Assembly: GCF_001514125.1 (NCBI RefSeq) | Contig: NZ_KQ948559.1 | Location: forward strand, 170,542-234,541 | Source: Streptomyces longwoodensis | Lineage (GTDB): Bacteria > Actinomycetota > Actinomycetes > Streptomycetales > Streptomycetaceae | Length of the DNA stretch: 64,000 nt | Reading direction: 5' to 3' | Shown here: positions 18,647 through 27,493 of the stretch, one piece after another | Layout: the number at the start of each line of letters is the position of its first letter | How positions within the stretch are numbered: position 1 is the first letter of the stretch | Notes under the pieces: model-generated | The model's input: the letters and a program-made list of their open reading frames with translations, nothing else | What the model was told of the DNA's origin: nothing | The model's database searches: none | Position numbers and translations under genes: made by a program

Positions 18647-19812
18647 GCGGCCCCGGCACCGTTCCGGACGACGAGCGCGCGGCCCGGGTCTTCCTCGGGC
18701 GGGTGATCGAGCCCGGGGACGAGGTCGCGGGGCGATGGATCCGGCAGACCGGGGCCCGCGGGGCCGTGCGTCAGCTGCTGCGCGGCGGGGACCAGGGGGC
18801 GCCGGCCGGGGTGAGCGAGCGGCGGTGGGCCGGGCTGCGGGCCCGGGCCGGTACGGCCGACGCCGCCCGCGACCTCGCCCTGGCCGCCACCACCGGCCTG
18901 CGGTTCGTGTGCCCCGGCGACACCGAGTGGCCCGGCACGCTCGACGACCTCGGGGACGCGCGGCCACTCGGCCTGTGGGTGCGGGGCAGCCCCAGCCTGC
19001 GGATGTGGGCGCTGCGCTCCGTCGCCGTCGTCGGCGCCCGCGCCTGCACCGAGTACGGCGCCCACATGGCCACCACCCTCGCCGCGGGCCTCGCCGAGCG
19101 CGGCTGGGTCGTCGTCTCCGGCGGGGCCTACGGCGTCGACGGCGCCGCGCACCGGGGCGCGCTCGGCGCCGGCGGTGCCACCGTCGCCGTCCTCGCCTGC
19201 GGCGTCGACCGGCCCTACCCGCGCGGCCACGCCGGGCTGATCCACCGGATCGCGGAACAGGGCCTGGTCGTCGGCGAGCTGCCGCCCGGGGAGCATCCGA
19301 CGCCGAGCCGGTTCGTGCTGCGCAACCGGGTCATCGCCGCGCTGACCCGGGGCACGGTGGTCGTCGAGGCCGCCTACCGCAGCGGTTCGCTCGTCACCGC
19401 GCGGGCCGCCCGGCGCCTCGGCCGGCACACCATGGGCGTGCCGGGCCCGGCGACCAGTGCCCTGTCCGCGGGGGTGCACGAACTCCTGCGCGGGGAGGCC
19501 GTCCTGGTCACCGACGCGGCGGAAGTCGTCGAACTGGTCGGTGACATGGGGGAACTGGCGCCCGAGCGGCGCGGTCCCGTCCTGCCGCGCGACCTGCTGG
19601 ACCCCGCCGCCCGCCGCGTCCTGGCCGCCCTGCCCGGCCGGCGGGCGGCCCCGGCGGACGAGGTCGCCCGGGGCGCGCAGACCACCGAGGACGACGCGGT
19701 CGCCCGGCTCTACGAGCTCAGGGCGCTGGGCTACGTCGAACGACTGGGCGACGGCTGGAAGTTGACACGCCAGGCGGTGCTCTCCGTTCGACCGGGTCCG
19801 CGTCAGCCCTGA
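18643..19812 (+). CDS. dprA: DNA-processing protein DprA
   Basis: 389 residues, GTG overlapping the comM stop. DprA binds single-stranded DNA and loads RecA. The Rossmann-like core shows VAVVGARACTEYG, VVSGGAYGVDGAAHRGAL, and the distal segment SRFVLRNRVIAALTRGTVVVEAAYRSGSL. A winged-helix C-terminal domain follows (about residues 320-389). In Streptomyces, not known for classical competence, it may serve recombination or conjugation. It is followed by 239 bases leading to whiG. Confidence 0.93.
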   Translation: MSGPGTVPDDERAARVFLGRVIEPGDEVAGRWIRQTGARGAVRQLLRGGDQGAPAGVSERRWAGLRARAGTADAARDLALAATTGLRFVCPGDTEWPGTLDDLGDARPLGLWVRGSPSLRMWALRSVAVVGARACTEYGAHMATTLAAGLAERGWVVVSGGAYGVDGAAHRGALGAGGATVAVLACGVDRPYPRGHAGLIHRIAEQGLVVGELPPGEHPTPSRFVLRNRVIAALTRGTVVVEAAYRSGSLVTARAARRLGRHTMGVPGPATSALSAGVHELLRGEAVLVTDAAEVVELVGDMGELAPERRGPVLPRDLLDPAARRVLAALPGRRAAPADEVARGAQTTEDDAVARLYELRALGYVERLGDGWKLTRQAVLSVRPGPRQP

Positions 19813-20051
19813 CCCGTTCGGTTCGGCCGTCCGGGGGAACGCGTAACGCCTTGGGAATTGCGGCAGTTGACGCGGTCCCCGGACGGGCCGAGGGCCGCCG
19901 CGCCTCTCCGGCACGCGCGGAGGAACGTATCTGCGCATGGGCCGGGACCCGCTCTTCGCTCATTGCGACGCTCCAGTCACGCTACGCTCACGTGGATTCC
20001 GACGTAGAACACAGACCGGCAACTCCACGGCAGAACGGCACAAGGCGACGA

Positions 20052-20894
20052 ATGCCCCAGCACACCTCCGGGTCCGACCGGGCGGCGATCCCCCCAGCCG
20101 CCCGCGACGGTGGCAGCGTGCGGCCGCCCGCCCCCTCGACGCTCGACGAGCTGTGGCGGTCGTACAAGGCGACGGGCGACGAACGGCTGCGGGAACAACT
20201 GATCCTGCACTACTCGCCCCTGGTGAAATACGTGGCGGGCCGCGTCAGCGTGGGCCTGCCGCCCAACGTCGAGCAGGCGGACTTCGTCTCCTCCGGGGTC
20301 TTCGGGCTGATCGACGCGATCGAGAAGTTCGACGTCGACCGCGAGATCAAGTTCGAGACCTACGCCATCACCCGGATCCGCGGCGCCATGATCGACGAGC
20401 TGCGGGCCCTGGACTGGATCCCCCGCTCCGTGCGGCAGAAGGCGCGCAACGTCGAGCGCGCCTACGCCACCCTGGAGGCGCGGCTGCGGCGGACCCCGTC
20501 GGAGATCGAGGTCGCCGCCGAACTGGGGATCGCGGTCGACGAACTGCACGCCGTGTTCAGCCAGTTGTCGCTGGCCAACGTGGTCGCCCTCGACGAGCTG
20601 CTGCACGTCGGCGGTGAGGGCGGCGACGGGCTGAGCTTCATGGACACCCTCGAGGACACCGCCGCGGACAACCCCGTCGAAGTGGCCGAGGACCGCGAGC
20701 TGCGGCGCTTCCTGGCGCGGGCGATCAACACCCTGCCCGACCGGGAGAAGACCGTCGTCACCCTCTACTACTACGAGGGCCTCACCCTCGCCGAGATCGG
20801 CAACGTCCTCGGCGTGACCGAGAGCCGGGTCAGCCAGATCCACACCAAGTCGGTGCTCCAGCTGCGCGCGAAGCTGGCGAGCTTCGGCCGGTGA
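20052..20894 (+). CDS. whiG: RNA polymerase sigma factor WhiG
   Basis: 280 residues from the ATG at 20052; an upstream in-frame extension is not sigma-like. FliA-type (sigma-28 family) factor that commits aerial hyphae to sporulation in Streptomyces; it is held by the anti-sigma RsiG with c-di-GMP. Regions 2 (LILHYSPLVKYVAGRV, FGLIDAIEKFD, YAITRIRGAMIDELR), 3 (RRTPSEIEVAAELGI) and 4 (LPDREKTVVTLYYYEGLTLAEIG) are complete. Length equals that recalled for S. coelicolor WhiG. Its partner genes are not adjacent here. Confidence 0.96.
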   Translation: MPQHTSGSDRAAIPPAARDGGSVRPPAPSTLDELWRSYKATGDERLREQLILHYSPLVKYVAGRVSVGLPPNVEQADFVSSGVFGLIDAIEKFDVDREIKFETYAITRIRGAMIDELRALDWIPRSVRQKARNVERAYATLEARLRRTPSEIEVAAELGIAVDELHAVFSQLSLANVVALDELLHVGGEGGDGLSFMDTLEDTAADNPVEVAEDRELRRFLARAINTLPDREKTVVTLYYYEGLTLAEIGNVLGVTESRVSQIHTKSVLQLRAKLASFGR

Positions 20895-21016
20895 GTGTCG
20901 GCCGGTGAGCTCCGTCCGCTGGGCTGCGGCCCGTGGGTGTCGGTCGGGCGACCCCGCACCGTGGCCGGTCTCCTGCGGCACTCCCGTCGCGGCAGGCGCG
21001 TCCGTACAGTGGTCGG

Positions 21017-21598
21017 GTGCCAAGGATTCGAGCGGCCTCCGTGGCCGAGCACCGGTCGATGCAGCGAGCCGCCCTGCTGGACGCGGCCCGCACCCTGCTG
21101 TCCGAGGGCGGCACGGACGCGCTGACCTTCCCGGCCCTCGCGGAGCGGACGGGGCTCGCGCGCTCCTCCGTCTACGAGTACTTCCGGTCGCGGGCCGCGG
21201 TCGTCGAGGAACTGTGCGAGGTCGACTTCCCCGTCTGGGCGGCGGAGGTCGAGGCGGCCATGGCCGCGGCCGACGGACCCGCCGCCCAGGTCGAGGCCTA
21301 CGTGCGCACGCAGCTGGACCTGGTCGGCGACCGGCGCCACCGGGCGGTCGTGGCCATCTCGGCCAGCGAGCTGGACGCCGGCGCCCGGGAGAAGATCCGC
21401 GCCGCGCACGGCGCCCTCGTCTCGATGATCGTCGACGCCCTGACCGGGCTCGGCCACGCGGAACCCCGGCTGGCCGCGATGCTGGTCCAGGGCGTCGTGG
21501 ACGCCGCGGTACGCCGTATCGAGCTCGGCGCGGCGGAGGAACCCCGGGTCGTCGCGGAGGCGGCGGTGAGCATGGTGCTGCGGGGCGTACGGGGCTGA
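21017..21598 (+). CDS. TetR/AcrR family transcriptional regulator
   Basis: 193 residues from the GTG at 21017 (MPRIRAASVAEHR). The helix-turn-helix is LTFPALAERTGLARSSVYEYFRSRAAVV at about residues 36-63. The ligand domain is helical and unassigned. A possible target is its own promoter or a neighbour; no operator palindrome was seen. The 3' 300 bases overlap, on the other strand, the open frame of the M23 peptidase. Confidence 0.88.
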   Translation: MPRIRAASVAEHRSMQRAALLDAARTLLSEGGTDALTFPALAERTGLARSSVYEYFRSRAAVVEELCEVDFPVWAAEVEAAMAAADGPAAQVEAYVRTQLDLVGDRRHRAVVAISASELDAGAREKIRAAHGALVSMIVDALTGLGHAEPRLAAMLVQGVVDAAVRRIELGAAEEPRVVAEAAVSMVLRGVRG

Positions 21599-22254
21599 GA
21601 CCCGTCCGGCAGCGGTACCCCCCACACCGGCAGCAGCCTCGACGGCCCCCGCCGCAGCAGCCACGGCGGCAGCAGTGACAGCGGGTCCAGGTAGCCCTCG
21701 CCCCTGAGCAGGCCCCAGTGCACGCACGTGCCCGCACAGTGGGAGCCCGACGGCTCCACCGTGCCGATCACCTCGCCCGCCGCCACCCGCGCGCCCTGCG
21801 CGACCGAGGCCCGCACCGGCTCGTACGTCGTGCGCAGGTCGGTCCCCGTCAGCTCGACCGACACCACCCCCCTCCCGGCGACCCGGCCCGCGAAGGCCAC
21901 CCGTCCCGCCGCCACCGCCCGTACCGGAGCGCCGGCCGGCGCCGCCAGGTCCACCCCGCGGTGGCCGCGGGCGTACGGCGTCGCCGGCGGGTCCCAGCCG
22001 CGCACCACGGCGGGACGCGCGCCCACCGGCCAGGAGCGGCCGATCGCCGGCACCGGGGGTGACGGGGCGGGTGGGGGAGCGGGCGACGGGGTGACGTCCG
22101 CCCGGGCGAAGACCGCCGGTGTCACCACCGACGTCAGCAGCAGGCAGACCACCAGCACCGCCGCCTGCGCCACCCGCCCCGGACCGGTCACCGGACCAGG
22201 CCACGACCCCGTCCCCGACCCCGCCCGGCCCCCCGTACACCGCATCGCTCGCAT
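21298..22254 (-). CDS. Secreted M23-like (LytM) peptidase with altered active site
   Basis: 318 residues if read to its first stop, ATG at 22254 after GGTGGGGGC. A signal-like hydrophobic segment (residues about 29-50) and Pro-rich linker precede the LytM domain. The zinc motif H-x-x-x-D is present as HRGVD. The usual HxH is CVH, so the zinc ligand His remains but the catalytic His is Cys. It may be a non-enzymatic regulator like EnvC, or a variant. The domain ends near base 21610. The last 100 residues are low-complexity sequence antisense to the tetR gene, so the true stop may have been lost or the tail may be meaningless. Confidence 0.7.
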   Translation of the reverse strand: MRAMRCTGGRAGSGTGSWPGPVTGPGRVAQAAVLVVCLLLTSVVTPAVFARADVTPSPAPPPAPSPPVPAIGRSWPVGARPAVVRGWDPPATPYARGHRGVDLAAPAGAPVRAVAAGRVAFAGRVAGRGVVSVELTGTDLRTTYEPVRASVAQGARVAAGEVIGTVEPSGSHCAGTCVHWGLLRGEGYLDPLSLLPPWLLRRGPSRLLPVWGVPLPDGSQPRTPRSTMLTAASATTRGSSAAPSSIRRTAASTTPWTSIAASRGSAWPSPVRASTIIETRAPCAARIFSRAPASSSLAEMATTARWRRSPTRSSCVRT

Positions 22255-22527
22255 GCCCCCACCGTCCCCCGCCCCCGCTGATCATGCCGTGGCCTGTGGA
22301 CGAACCCCCCGCTTGTGGACAGCGGCGTCACCCGGGCCCCCGTCGGTCCCGTACACTTCTTCTGGCGATCCGGGTCACCGGGTCGACTTCGCACGCCCCG
22401 ACACCGGGCCGCCCAGCGGTCGGTGCCAGCGCCTCTCGGTCCTCTGCGGCTAGGCGCGATGCGGGCGTCAGGCGCGACGGCCGGCCGGCCGACGCGGCAC
22501 AACCGAGAAACTCGAGGAGATACGGCC
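22255..22527. other. Gap upstream of rpsB
   Basis: 273 bases between the divergent M23 peptidase and rpsB starts. No gene seen. It contains GC-rich DNA with a TACACT (about 22351) that could be a -10 box and probably the rpsB leader. No clear operator identified. Confidence 0.4.
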
Positions 22528-23460
22528 ATGGCCGTCGTCACGATGCGGGAGCTGCTGGAGAGCGGCGTCCACTTCGGTCACCAGACCCGTCGTTGGAACC
22601 CGAAGATGAAGCGGTTCATCTTCACGGAGCGCAACGGCATCTACATCATCGACCTGCTCCAGTCGCTGTCGTACATCGACCGCGCCTACGAGTTCGTCAA
22701 GGAGACCGTCGCCCACGGCGGCACGGTCATGTTCGTCGGCACGAAGAAGCAGGCGCAGGAGGCCATCGCCGAGCAGGCCACCCGCGTCGGCATGCCCTAC
22801 GTCAACCAGCGCTGGCTGGGCGGCATGCTCACCAACTTCTCGACCGTCTACAAGCGCCTGCAGCGCCTGAAGGAGCTCGAGCAGATCGACTTCGAGGACG
22901 TGGCCGCCTCCGGCCTCACCAAGAAGGAGCTGCTGGTCCTCTCCCGCGAGAAGGCCAAGCTGGAGAAGACCCTCGGCGGTATCCGCGAGATGTCCAAGGT
23001 GCCCAGCGCCGTCTGGATCGTGGACACCAAGAAGGAGCACATCGCGGTCGGTGAGGCCCGGAAGCTCAACATCCCGGTCGTCGCGATCCTCGACACCAAC
23101 TGCGACCCCGACGAGGTCGACTACAAGATCCCGGGCAACGACGACGCGATCCGCTCCGTCACCCTGCTCACCCGCGTGATCGCCGACGCCGTCGCCGAGG
23201 GCCTCATCTCCCGCAGCGGTGTCGCCACCGAGGGCAAGGGCGAGAAGGCCGCGGGCGAGCCGCTGGCCGAGTGGGAGCGCGACCTGCTCGAGGGCGGCGA
23301 GAAGAAGGCCGACTCCGAGGAGACCGCTCCGGCCGCCGAGGCTGCTCCGGCTGCCGAGGCCGCCCCCGCCGCCGAGGCCGAGGCTGCTCCGGCCGAGGCC
23401 GCTCCCGCCGAGGCCCCCGCGGCCGAGGGCGAGAAGGCCGCCGAGGCCGAGCAGGCCTGA
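22528..23460 (+). CDS. rpsB: 30S ribosomal protein S2
   Basis: 310 residues from the ATG at 22528 preceded by GAGGAGA. S2 joins the head of the small subunit. Recognisable: MRELLESGVHFGHQTRRWNPKM, NQRWLGGMLTNF, and DTNCDPDEVDYKIPGNDDA. The C-terminal 45 residues are an Ala/Glu/Pro repeat tail, a length common in actinobacteria. A perfect 13-bp hairpin follows, separating it from tsf. In other bacteria S2 represses its own rpsB-tsf messenger through a leader; the 273-base upstream gap could hold one. Confidence 0.98.
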   Translation: MAVVTMRELLESGVHFGHQTRRWNPKMKRFIFTERNGIYIIDLLQSLSYIDRAYEFVKETVAHGGTVMFVGTKKQAQEAIAEQATRVGMPYVNQRWLGGMLTNFSTVYKRLQRLKELEQIDFEDVAASGLTKKELLVLSREKAKLEKTLGGIREMSKVPSAVWIVDTKKEHIAVGEARKLNIPVVAILDTNCDPDEVDYKIPGNDDAIRSVTLLTRVIADAVAEGLISRSGVATEGKGEKAAGEPLAEWERDLLEGGEKKADSEETAPAAEAAPAAEAAPAAEAEAAPAEAAPAEAPAAEGEKAAEAEQA

Positions 23461-23479
23461 TTCGACAGCGTCAGAGGTG

Positions 23480-23516
23480 ACGGCGGGGGCGGTGACACTC
23501 ACTCCGCCCCCGCCGT
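23480..23516 (+). terminator. Hairpin between rpsB and tsf
   Basis: A perfect 13-bp inverted repeat, ACGGCGGGGGCGG at 23480-23492 with its complement at 23504-23516. It probably attenuates read-through from rpsB to tsf, giving less EF-Ts than would a plain operon. Confidence 0.75.
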
Positions 23517-23618
23517 TCACCCGTAGGTCGGCGGCGCGTCACGGCCCTCGCGCTCCATGGGGGCCGCAGACCCCGCAGATCTCCGAATCCGCAGACTTCG
23601 AGAAAGACTCACAGACTC

Positions 23619-24455
23619 ATGGCGAACTACACCGCCGCCGACGTCAAGAAGCTCCGCGAGCTCACCGGCGCCGGCATGATGGACTGCAAGAAGGCGCTGG
23701 ACGAGGCCGAGGGCAACGTCGAGAAGGCCGTCGAGGCGCTCCGCATCAAGGGCCAGAAGGGCGTCGCCAAGCGCGAGGGCCGCTCCGCCGAGAACGGCGC
23801 CGTGGTCTCGATCATCGCCGACGACAACTCCTCCGGCGTCATCGTCGAGCTGAAGTGCGAGACGGACTTCGTCGCCAAGGGTGACAAGTTCCAGGCCGTG
23901 GCGAACACCATCGCCGAGCACGTCGCCAAGACGTCCCCGGCCGACCTCGAGGCGCTGCTCGCCTCCGAGATCGAGCCCGGCAAGACCGTCCAGGCGTACG
24001 TGGACGAGGCCAACGCCAACCTCGGCGAGAAGATCGTCCTGGACCGCTTCGCGCAGTTCGCCGACGGCTACGTCACCGCCTACATGCACCGCACCATGCC
24101 CGACCTGCCCCCGCAGATCGGTGTCCTGGTCGAGCTGGACAAGCCGAACGCCGAGATCGCCAAGGGCGTCGCACAGCACATCGCCGCGTTCGCCCCGAAG
24201 TACCTGGCGAAGGAGGACGTGCCGGCCGACGTCGTCGAGTCGGAGCGTCGCATCGCCGAGGAGACCACCCGCGCCGAGGGCAAGCCCGAGGCCGCGATCG
24301 CCAAGATCGTCGAGGGTCGCCTCAACGGCTTCTTCAAGGACGCGACGCTGCTCGGTCAGCCGTACGCGCTCGACAACAAGAAGTCCGTCCAGAAGGTCCT
24401 GGACGAGGCCGGTGTCACCCTGAAGCGCTTCGCGCGCATCAAGGTCGGCATCTGA
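23619..24455 (+). CDS. tsf: Translation elongation factor Ts
   Basis: 278 residues, ATG start. It exchanges GDP on EF-Tu. The N-terminal UBA-like domain has LRELTGAGMMDCKKALDEAEGN; the core has ENGAVVSIIADDNSSGVIVELKCETDFVAK. A long helical C-terminal module follows. Length is normal for actinobacteria. A bulged hairpin lies downstream, before pyrH. Confidence 0.98.
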   Translation: MANYTAADVKKLRELTGAGMMDCKKALDEAEGNVEKAVEALRIKGQKGVAKREGRSAENGAVVSIIADDNSSGVIVELKCETDFVAKGDKFQAVANTIAEHVAKTSPADLEALLASEIEPGKTVQAYVDEANANLGEKIVLDRFAQFADGYVTAYMHRTMPDLPPQIGVLVELDKPNAEIAKGVAQHIAAFAPKYLAKEDVPADVVESERRIAEETTRAEGKPEAAIAKIVEGRLNGFFKDATLLGQPYALDNKKSVQKVLDEAGVTLKRFARIKVGI

Positions 24456-24560
24456 GTCCGTACCGCGACCGACGCCCGGCCCCGATAGGGTCGGCACCAG
24501 CCGGCCCTGTCGCCGGCGGATGCCATCACCCGGGCGTGTGACGGACGACAGCAGATCTGA

Positions 24561-24621
24561 CGAGGAGGCCATTGCCGCGCATGGGTTGCGACCGACACCC
24601 GACCGGCAATGGCCTTCCTCG
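24561..24621 (+). terminator. Long hairpin between tsf and pyrH
   Basis: CGAGGAGGCCATTGCCG at 24561-24577 pairs with 24604-24621 through 17 bp with a single bulged base; the loop is 26 bases. It lies only 34 bases before the pyrH ATG, so it could act as terminator for tsf or as a structured leader controlling pyrH. Confidence 0.6.
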
Positions 24622-24654
24622 TATGTGCACCACGTGAAAGAGGCGGGATCTCCC

Positions 24655-25413
24655 ATGACCACCAAGGCCCAGAAGAGCGACGACGGCAAAGTACACGGCC
24701 GGTTCCTGCTGAAGCTGTCCGGAGAGGCGTTCTCCGGTGGTGGGGGCCTCGGCGTCGACCCCGACGTGGTGCACAAGATCGCCCGGGAGATCGCGGCCGT
24801 GGTGCGCGACGGCGCGGAGATCGCGGTCGTCATCGGCGGCGGCAACTTCTTCCGCGGCGCCGAACTCCAGCAGCGCGGCATGGACCGCGCCCGTTCGGAC
24901 TACATGGGCATGCTCGGCACGGTCATGAACTGCCTCGCCCTCCAGGACTTCCTGGAGAAGGAGGGCATCGACAGCCGCGTGCAGACCGCCATCACCATGG
25001 GCCAGGTCGCCGAGCCGTACATCCCGCTGCGCGCCGTGCGCCACCTGGAGAAGGGCCGCGTGGTCATCTTCGGCGCCGGTATGGGCATGCCGTACTTCTC
25101 CACCGACACCACCGCCGCCCAGCGCGCCCTGGAGATCGACGCCGAGGCGCTGCTCATGGGCAAGAACGGCGTCGACGGGGTCTACGACTCCGACCCGAAG
25201 ACCAACCCGGACGCCGTGAAGTTCGACGCCCTCGGCTACGGCGAGGTCATCACCCGCGACCTGAAGGTCGCCGACGCCACCGCCATCACGCTGTGCCGCG
25301 ACAACAAGCTGCCGATCCTCGTCTTCGAGCTCCTGGCCGAGGGCAATATCGCCCGCGCCGTCAAGGGTGAGAAGATCGGCACGCTGGTGGGCGAGCAGAC
25401 CAGCCAGGGCTGA
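24655..25413 (+). CDS. pyrH: UMP kinase
   Basis: 252 residues from the ATG at 24655; an upstream frame extends through the hairpin and is not part of the family. It phosphorylates UMP to UDP. Motifs: FLLKLSGEAFSG, VVIGGGNFFRG, GAGMGMPYFSTDTTAAQRA, LMGKNGVDGVYDSDPK. The gene lies between tsf and frr, the usual order. Confidence 0.97.
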   Translation: MTTKAQKSDDGKVHGRFLLKLSGEAFSGGGGLGVDPDVVHKIAREIAAVVRDGAEIAVVIGGGNFFRGAELQQRGMDRARSDYMGMLGTVMNCLALQDFLEKEGIDSRVQTAITMGQVAEPYIPLRAVRHLEKGRVVIFGAGMGMPYFSTDTTAAQRALEIDAEALLMGKNGVDGVYDSDPKTNPDAVKFDALGYGEVITRDLKVADATAITLCRDNKLPILVFELLAEGNIARAVKGEKIGTLVGEQTSQG

Positions 25414-25541
25414 TCACCCCGGCCGGGGGATGGACAATGTCCCACCGGTCGGGAAACGTGCAGAAGAAGACGCGACGCAGCCGGCCGCCGCCCCCGCAAG
25501 GAACCGCAGCCGGGCCTACTCAAGACACGCAGGAGCAAGTG

Positions 25542-26099
25542 GTGATCGAAGAGACCCTCCTCGAGGCCGAGGAGAAGATGGAGAAGGCCGTCGTGGTCGC
25601 CAAGGAGGACTTCGCCGCGATCCGCACCGGCCGTGCGCACCCGGCGATGTTCAACAAGATCGTGGCCGACTACTACGGTGCGCCGACGCCGATCAACCAG
25701 CTGGCTTCGTTCTCCGTGCCGGAGCCGCGCATGGCGGTCGTGACGCCGTTCGACAAGAGCGCGCTGCGCAACATCGAGCAGGCCATCCGCGACTCCGACC
25801 TGGGCGTCAACCCGAGCAACGACGGCAACATCATCCGGGTGGTGTTCCCCGAGCTCACCGAGGAGCGCCGCCGCGAGTACATCAAGGTCGCCAAGGGCAA
25901 GGGCGAGGACGCCAAGGTGTCCATCCGCTCCGTCCGCCGCAAGGCCAAGGACGCGATCGACAAGCTGATCAAGGACGGCGAGGTCGGCGAGGACGAGGGC
26001 CGCCGTGCGGAGAAGGAACTCGACGACACCACGGCGAAGTACGTCACGCAGGTGGACGAGCTCCTCAAGCACAAGGAAGCCGAGTTGCTCGAGGTCTGA
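25542..26099 (+). CDS. frr: Ribosome recycling factor
   Basis: 185 residues from the GTG at 25542 (MIEETLLEAEEKM); an adjacent GTG one codon upstream is also possible, both after AGGAG. RRF splits post-termination ribosomes with EF-G. Family signature FAAIRTGRAHPAMF and the C-terminal EDEGRRAEKELDDTT segment are present. The stop overlaps the cdsA start by one base (TGATG). Confidence 0.97.
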   Translation: MIEETLLEAEEKMEKAVVVAKEDFAAIRTGRAHPAMFNKIVADYYGAPTPINQLASFSVPEPRMAVVTPFDKSALRNIEQAIRDSDLGVNPSNDGNIIRVVFPELTEERRREYIKVAKGKGEDAKVSIRSVRRKAKDAIDKLIKDGEVGEDEGRRAEKELDDTTAKYVTQVDELLKHKEAELLEV

Positions 26100-27355
26100 T
26101 GAACGACTCTTCCTGGGGGGCGCCGCCGCAGGCCGGGCAGGCCGGGTACTGGGGGCCCACCGAGCGTGGACCGGTCCAGGGGGCTGCCCCGGCGGGTCCC
26201 GCGTACGATGCGCCCGAGGCGCAGCAGACTCGCCCCATGCCCATCGTGCCCGACGGACCCGCGTACGGCGGAGACCAGGATGACGACCGGGGGGCCGCTC
26301 GGACGGGCGGCCCCTTGTTCCGGGACGAGGACCACGGCGCGTTCCCGGGCGGGGACGGTTCCGGGTTCCCGTCCGGGGATCACGGCCGGTTCCCGGACGA
26401 GCGGTACGGCGGCCGGTCCGGGTCCTCGTCGGCCCAGCCGCACGCGACGCCGCAGCACGACTCGTCGTACGTGCCGCAGAATCCGGAGCCCATGCCCGAG
26501 GTCCAGCCGCAGCCGGCGCCCGCGCCCGCCCCGCAGAAGAAGAGCGCGGGCCGGGACCTGGGCGCGGCCATAGGAGTCGGCGTCGGCCTCGGCGTGGTGA
26601 TCGTCGCGTCGCTGTTCGTCGTCAAGGCCGTCTTCGTGGGCGTCGTCGCGGTCGCCGTGGTCGTCGGCCTGTGGGAGCTGACCAGCAGGCTGCAGGAGCG
26701 CAAGCAGATCAAGGCGCCGCTGGTGCCGCTCGCGGTGGGCGGCGCGGCGATGGTCGTCGCCGGCTACGTCCGCGGGGCGGAGGGCGCCTGGGTCGCGATG
26801 GCGCTGACCGCGCTGGCGGTGCTGGTCTGGCGGATGACGGAGCCGCCCGAGGGCTACCTCAAGGACGTCACGGCGGGCGTCTTCGCCGCGTTCTACGTGC
26901 CGTTCCTGGCGACCTTCGTCGCGTTGATGCTGACCGCCGACGACGGGCCGTGGCGGGTGCTGACGTTCCTGCTGCTCACGGTCGTCAGCGATACCGGGGC
27001 GTACGCCGTCGGGTGGCGCTTCGGCACCCACAAGCTCGCCCCGCGGATCAGCCCCGGCAAGACCCGCGAGGGCCTGCTCGGCGCCGTGTCCTTCGCGATG
27101 GTCGCGGGCGCGCTGTGCCTGCAGTTCCTGATCGACGACGGCACCTGGTGGCAGGGCCTGCTGCTCGGGCTCGCGGTCGCGGCCAGCGCCACGCTGGGCG
27201 ACCTCGGCGAGTCCATGATCAAGCGGGACCTGGGCATCAAGGACATGGGCACGCTGCTGCCGGGTCACGGCGGCATCATGGACCGCCTGGACTCGCTGCT
27301 GCCGACGGCTCCGGTGGTGTGGCTGCTGCTGGTGCTCTTCGTCGGCTCCGGCTGA
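26099..27355 (+). CDS. cdsA: Phosphatidate cytidylyltransferase
   Basis: 418 residues, ATG overlapping the frr stop. It makes CDP-diacylglycerol for phospholipid synthesis. The first 150 residues are a hydrophilic Pro/Gly/Gln-rich cytoplasmic leader not found in the E. coli enzyme. About seven or eight membrane segments follow from residue 155. The CDP-alcohol signature region is SDTGAYAVGWRFGTHKLAPRISPGKTREG, and the C-terminal motif LGDLGESMIKRDLGIKDMGTLLPGHGGIMDRLDS is complete. A terminator hairpin lies downstream. Confidence 0.96.
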   Translation: MNDSSWGAPPQAGQAGYWGPTERGPVQGAAPAGPAYDAPEAQQTRPMPIVPDGPAYGGDQDDDRGAARTGGPLFRDEDHGAFPGGDGSGFPSGDHGRFPDERYGGRSGSSSAQPHATPQHDSSYVPQNPEPMPEVQPQPAPAPAPQKKSAGRDLGAAIGVGVGLGVVIVASLFVVKAVFVGVVAVAVVVGLWELTSRLQERKQIKAPLVPLAVGGAAMVVAGYVRGAEGAWVAMALTALAVLVWRMTEPPEGYLKDVTAGVFAAFYVPFLATFVALMLTADDGPWRVLTFLLLTVVSDTGAYAVGWRFGTHKLAPRISPGKTREGLLGAVSFAMVAGALCLQFLIDDGTWWQGLLLGLAVAASATLGDLGESMIKRDLGIKDMGTLLPGHGGIMDRLDSLLPTAPVVWLLLVLFVGSG

Positions 27356-27371
27356 CCGGCCGCACACCGCA

Positions 27372-27408
27372 CGACGGGCCCTCGTCCTCCTCGGACGGGG
27401 GCCCGTCG
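27372..27408 (+). terminator. Hairpin terminator after cdsA
   Basis: CGACGGGCCC at 27372-27381 pairs perfectly with 27399-27408, with an inner CGTCC/GGACG pairing, 16 bases after the cdsA stop. It closes the conserved translation/lipid operon. Confidence 0.75.
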
Positions 27409-27493
27409 CCGTCGCCCGGGATGACGGCCCGGGGCCCCGGTGGGACGATTCCGCTGTAGGCCCGTACAGGGGACCGCCCGGGAAGGGGGCGCC

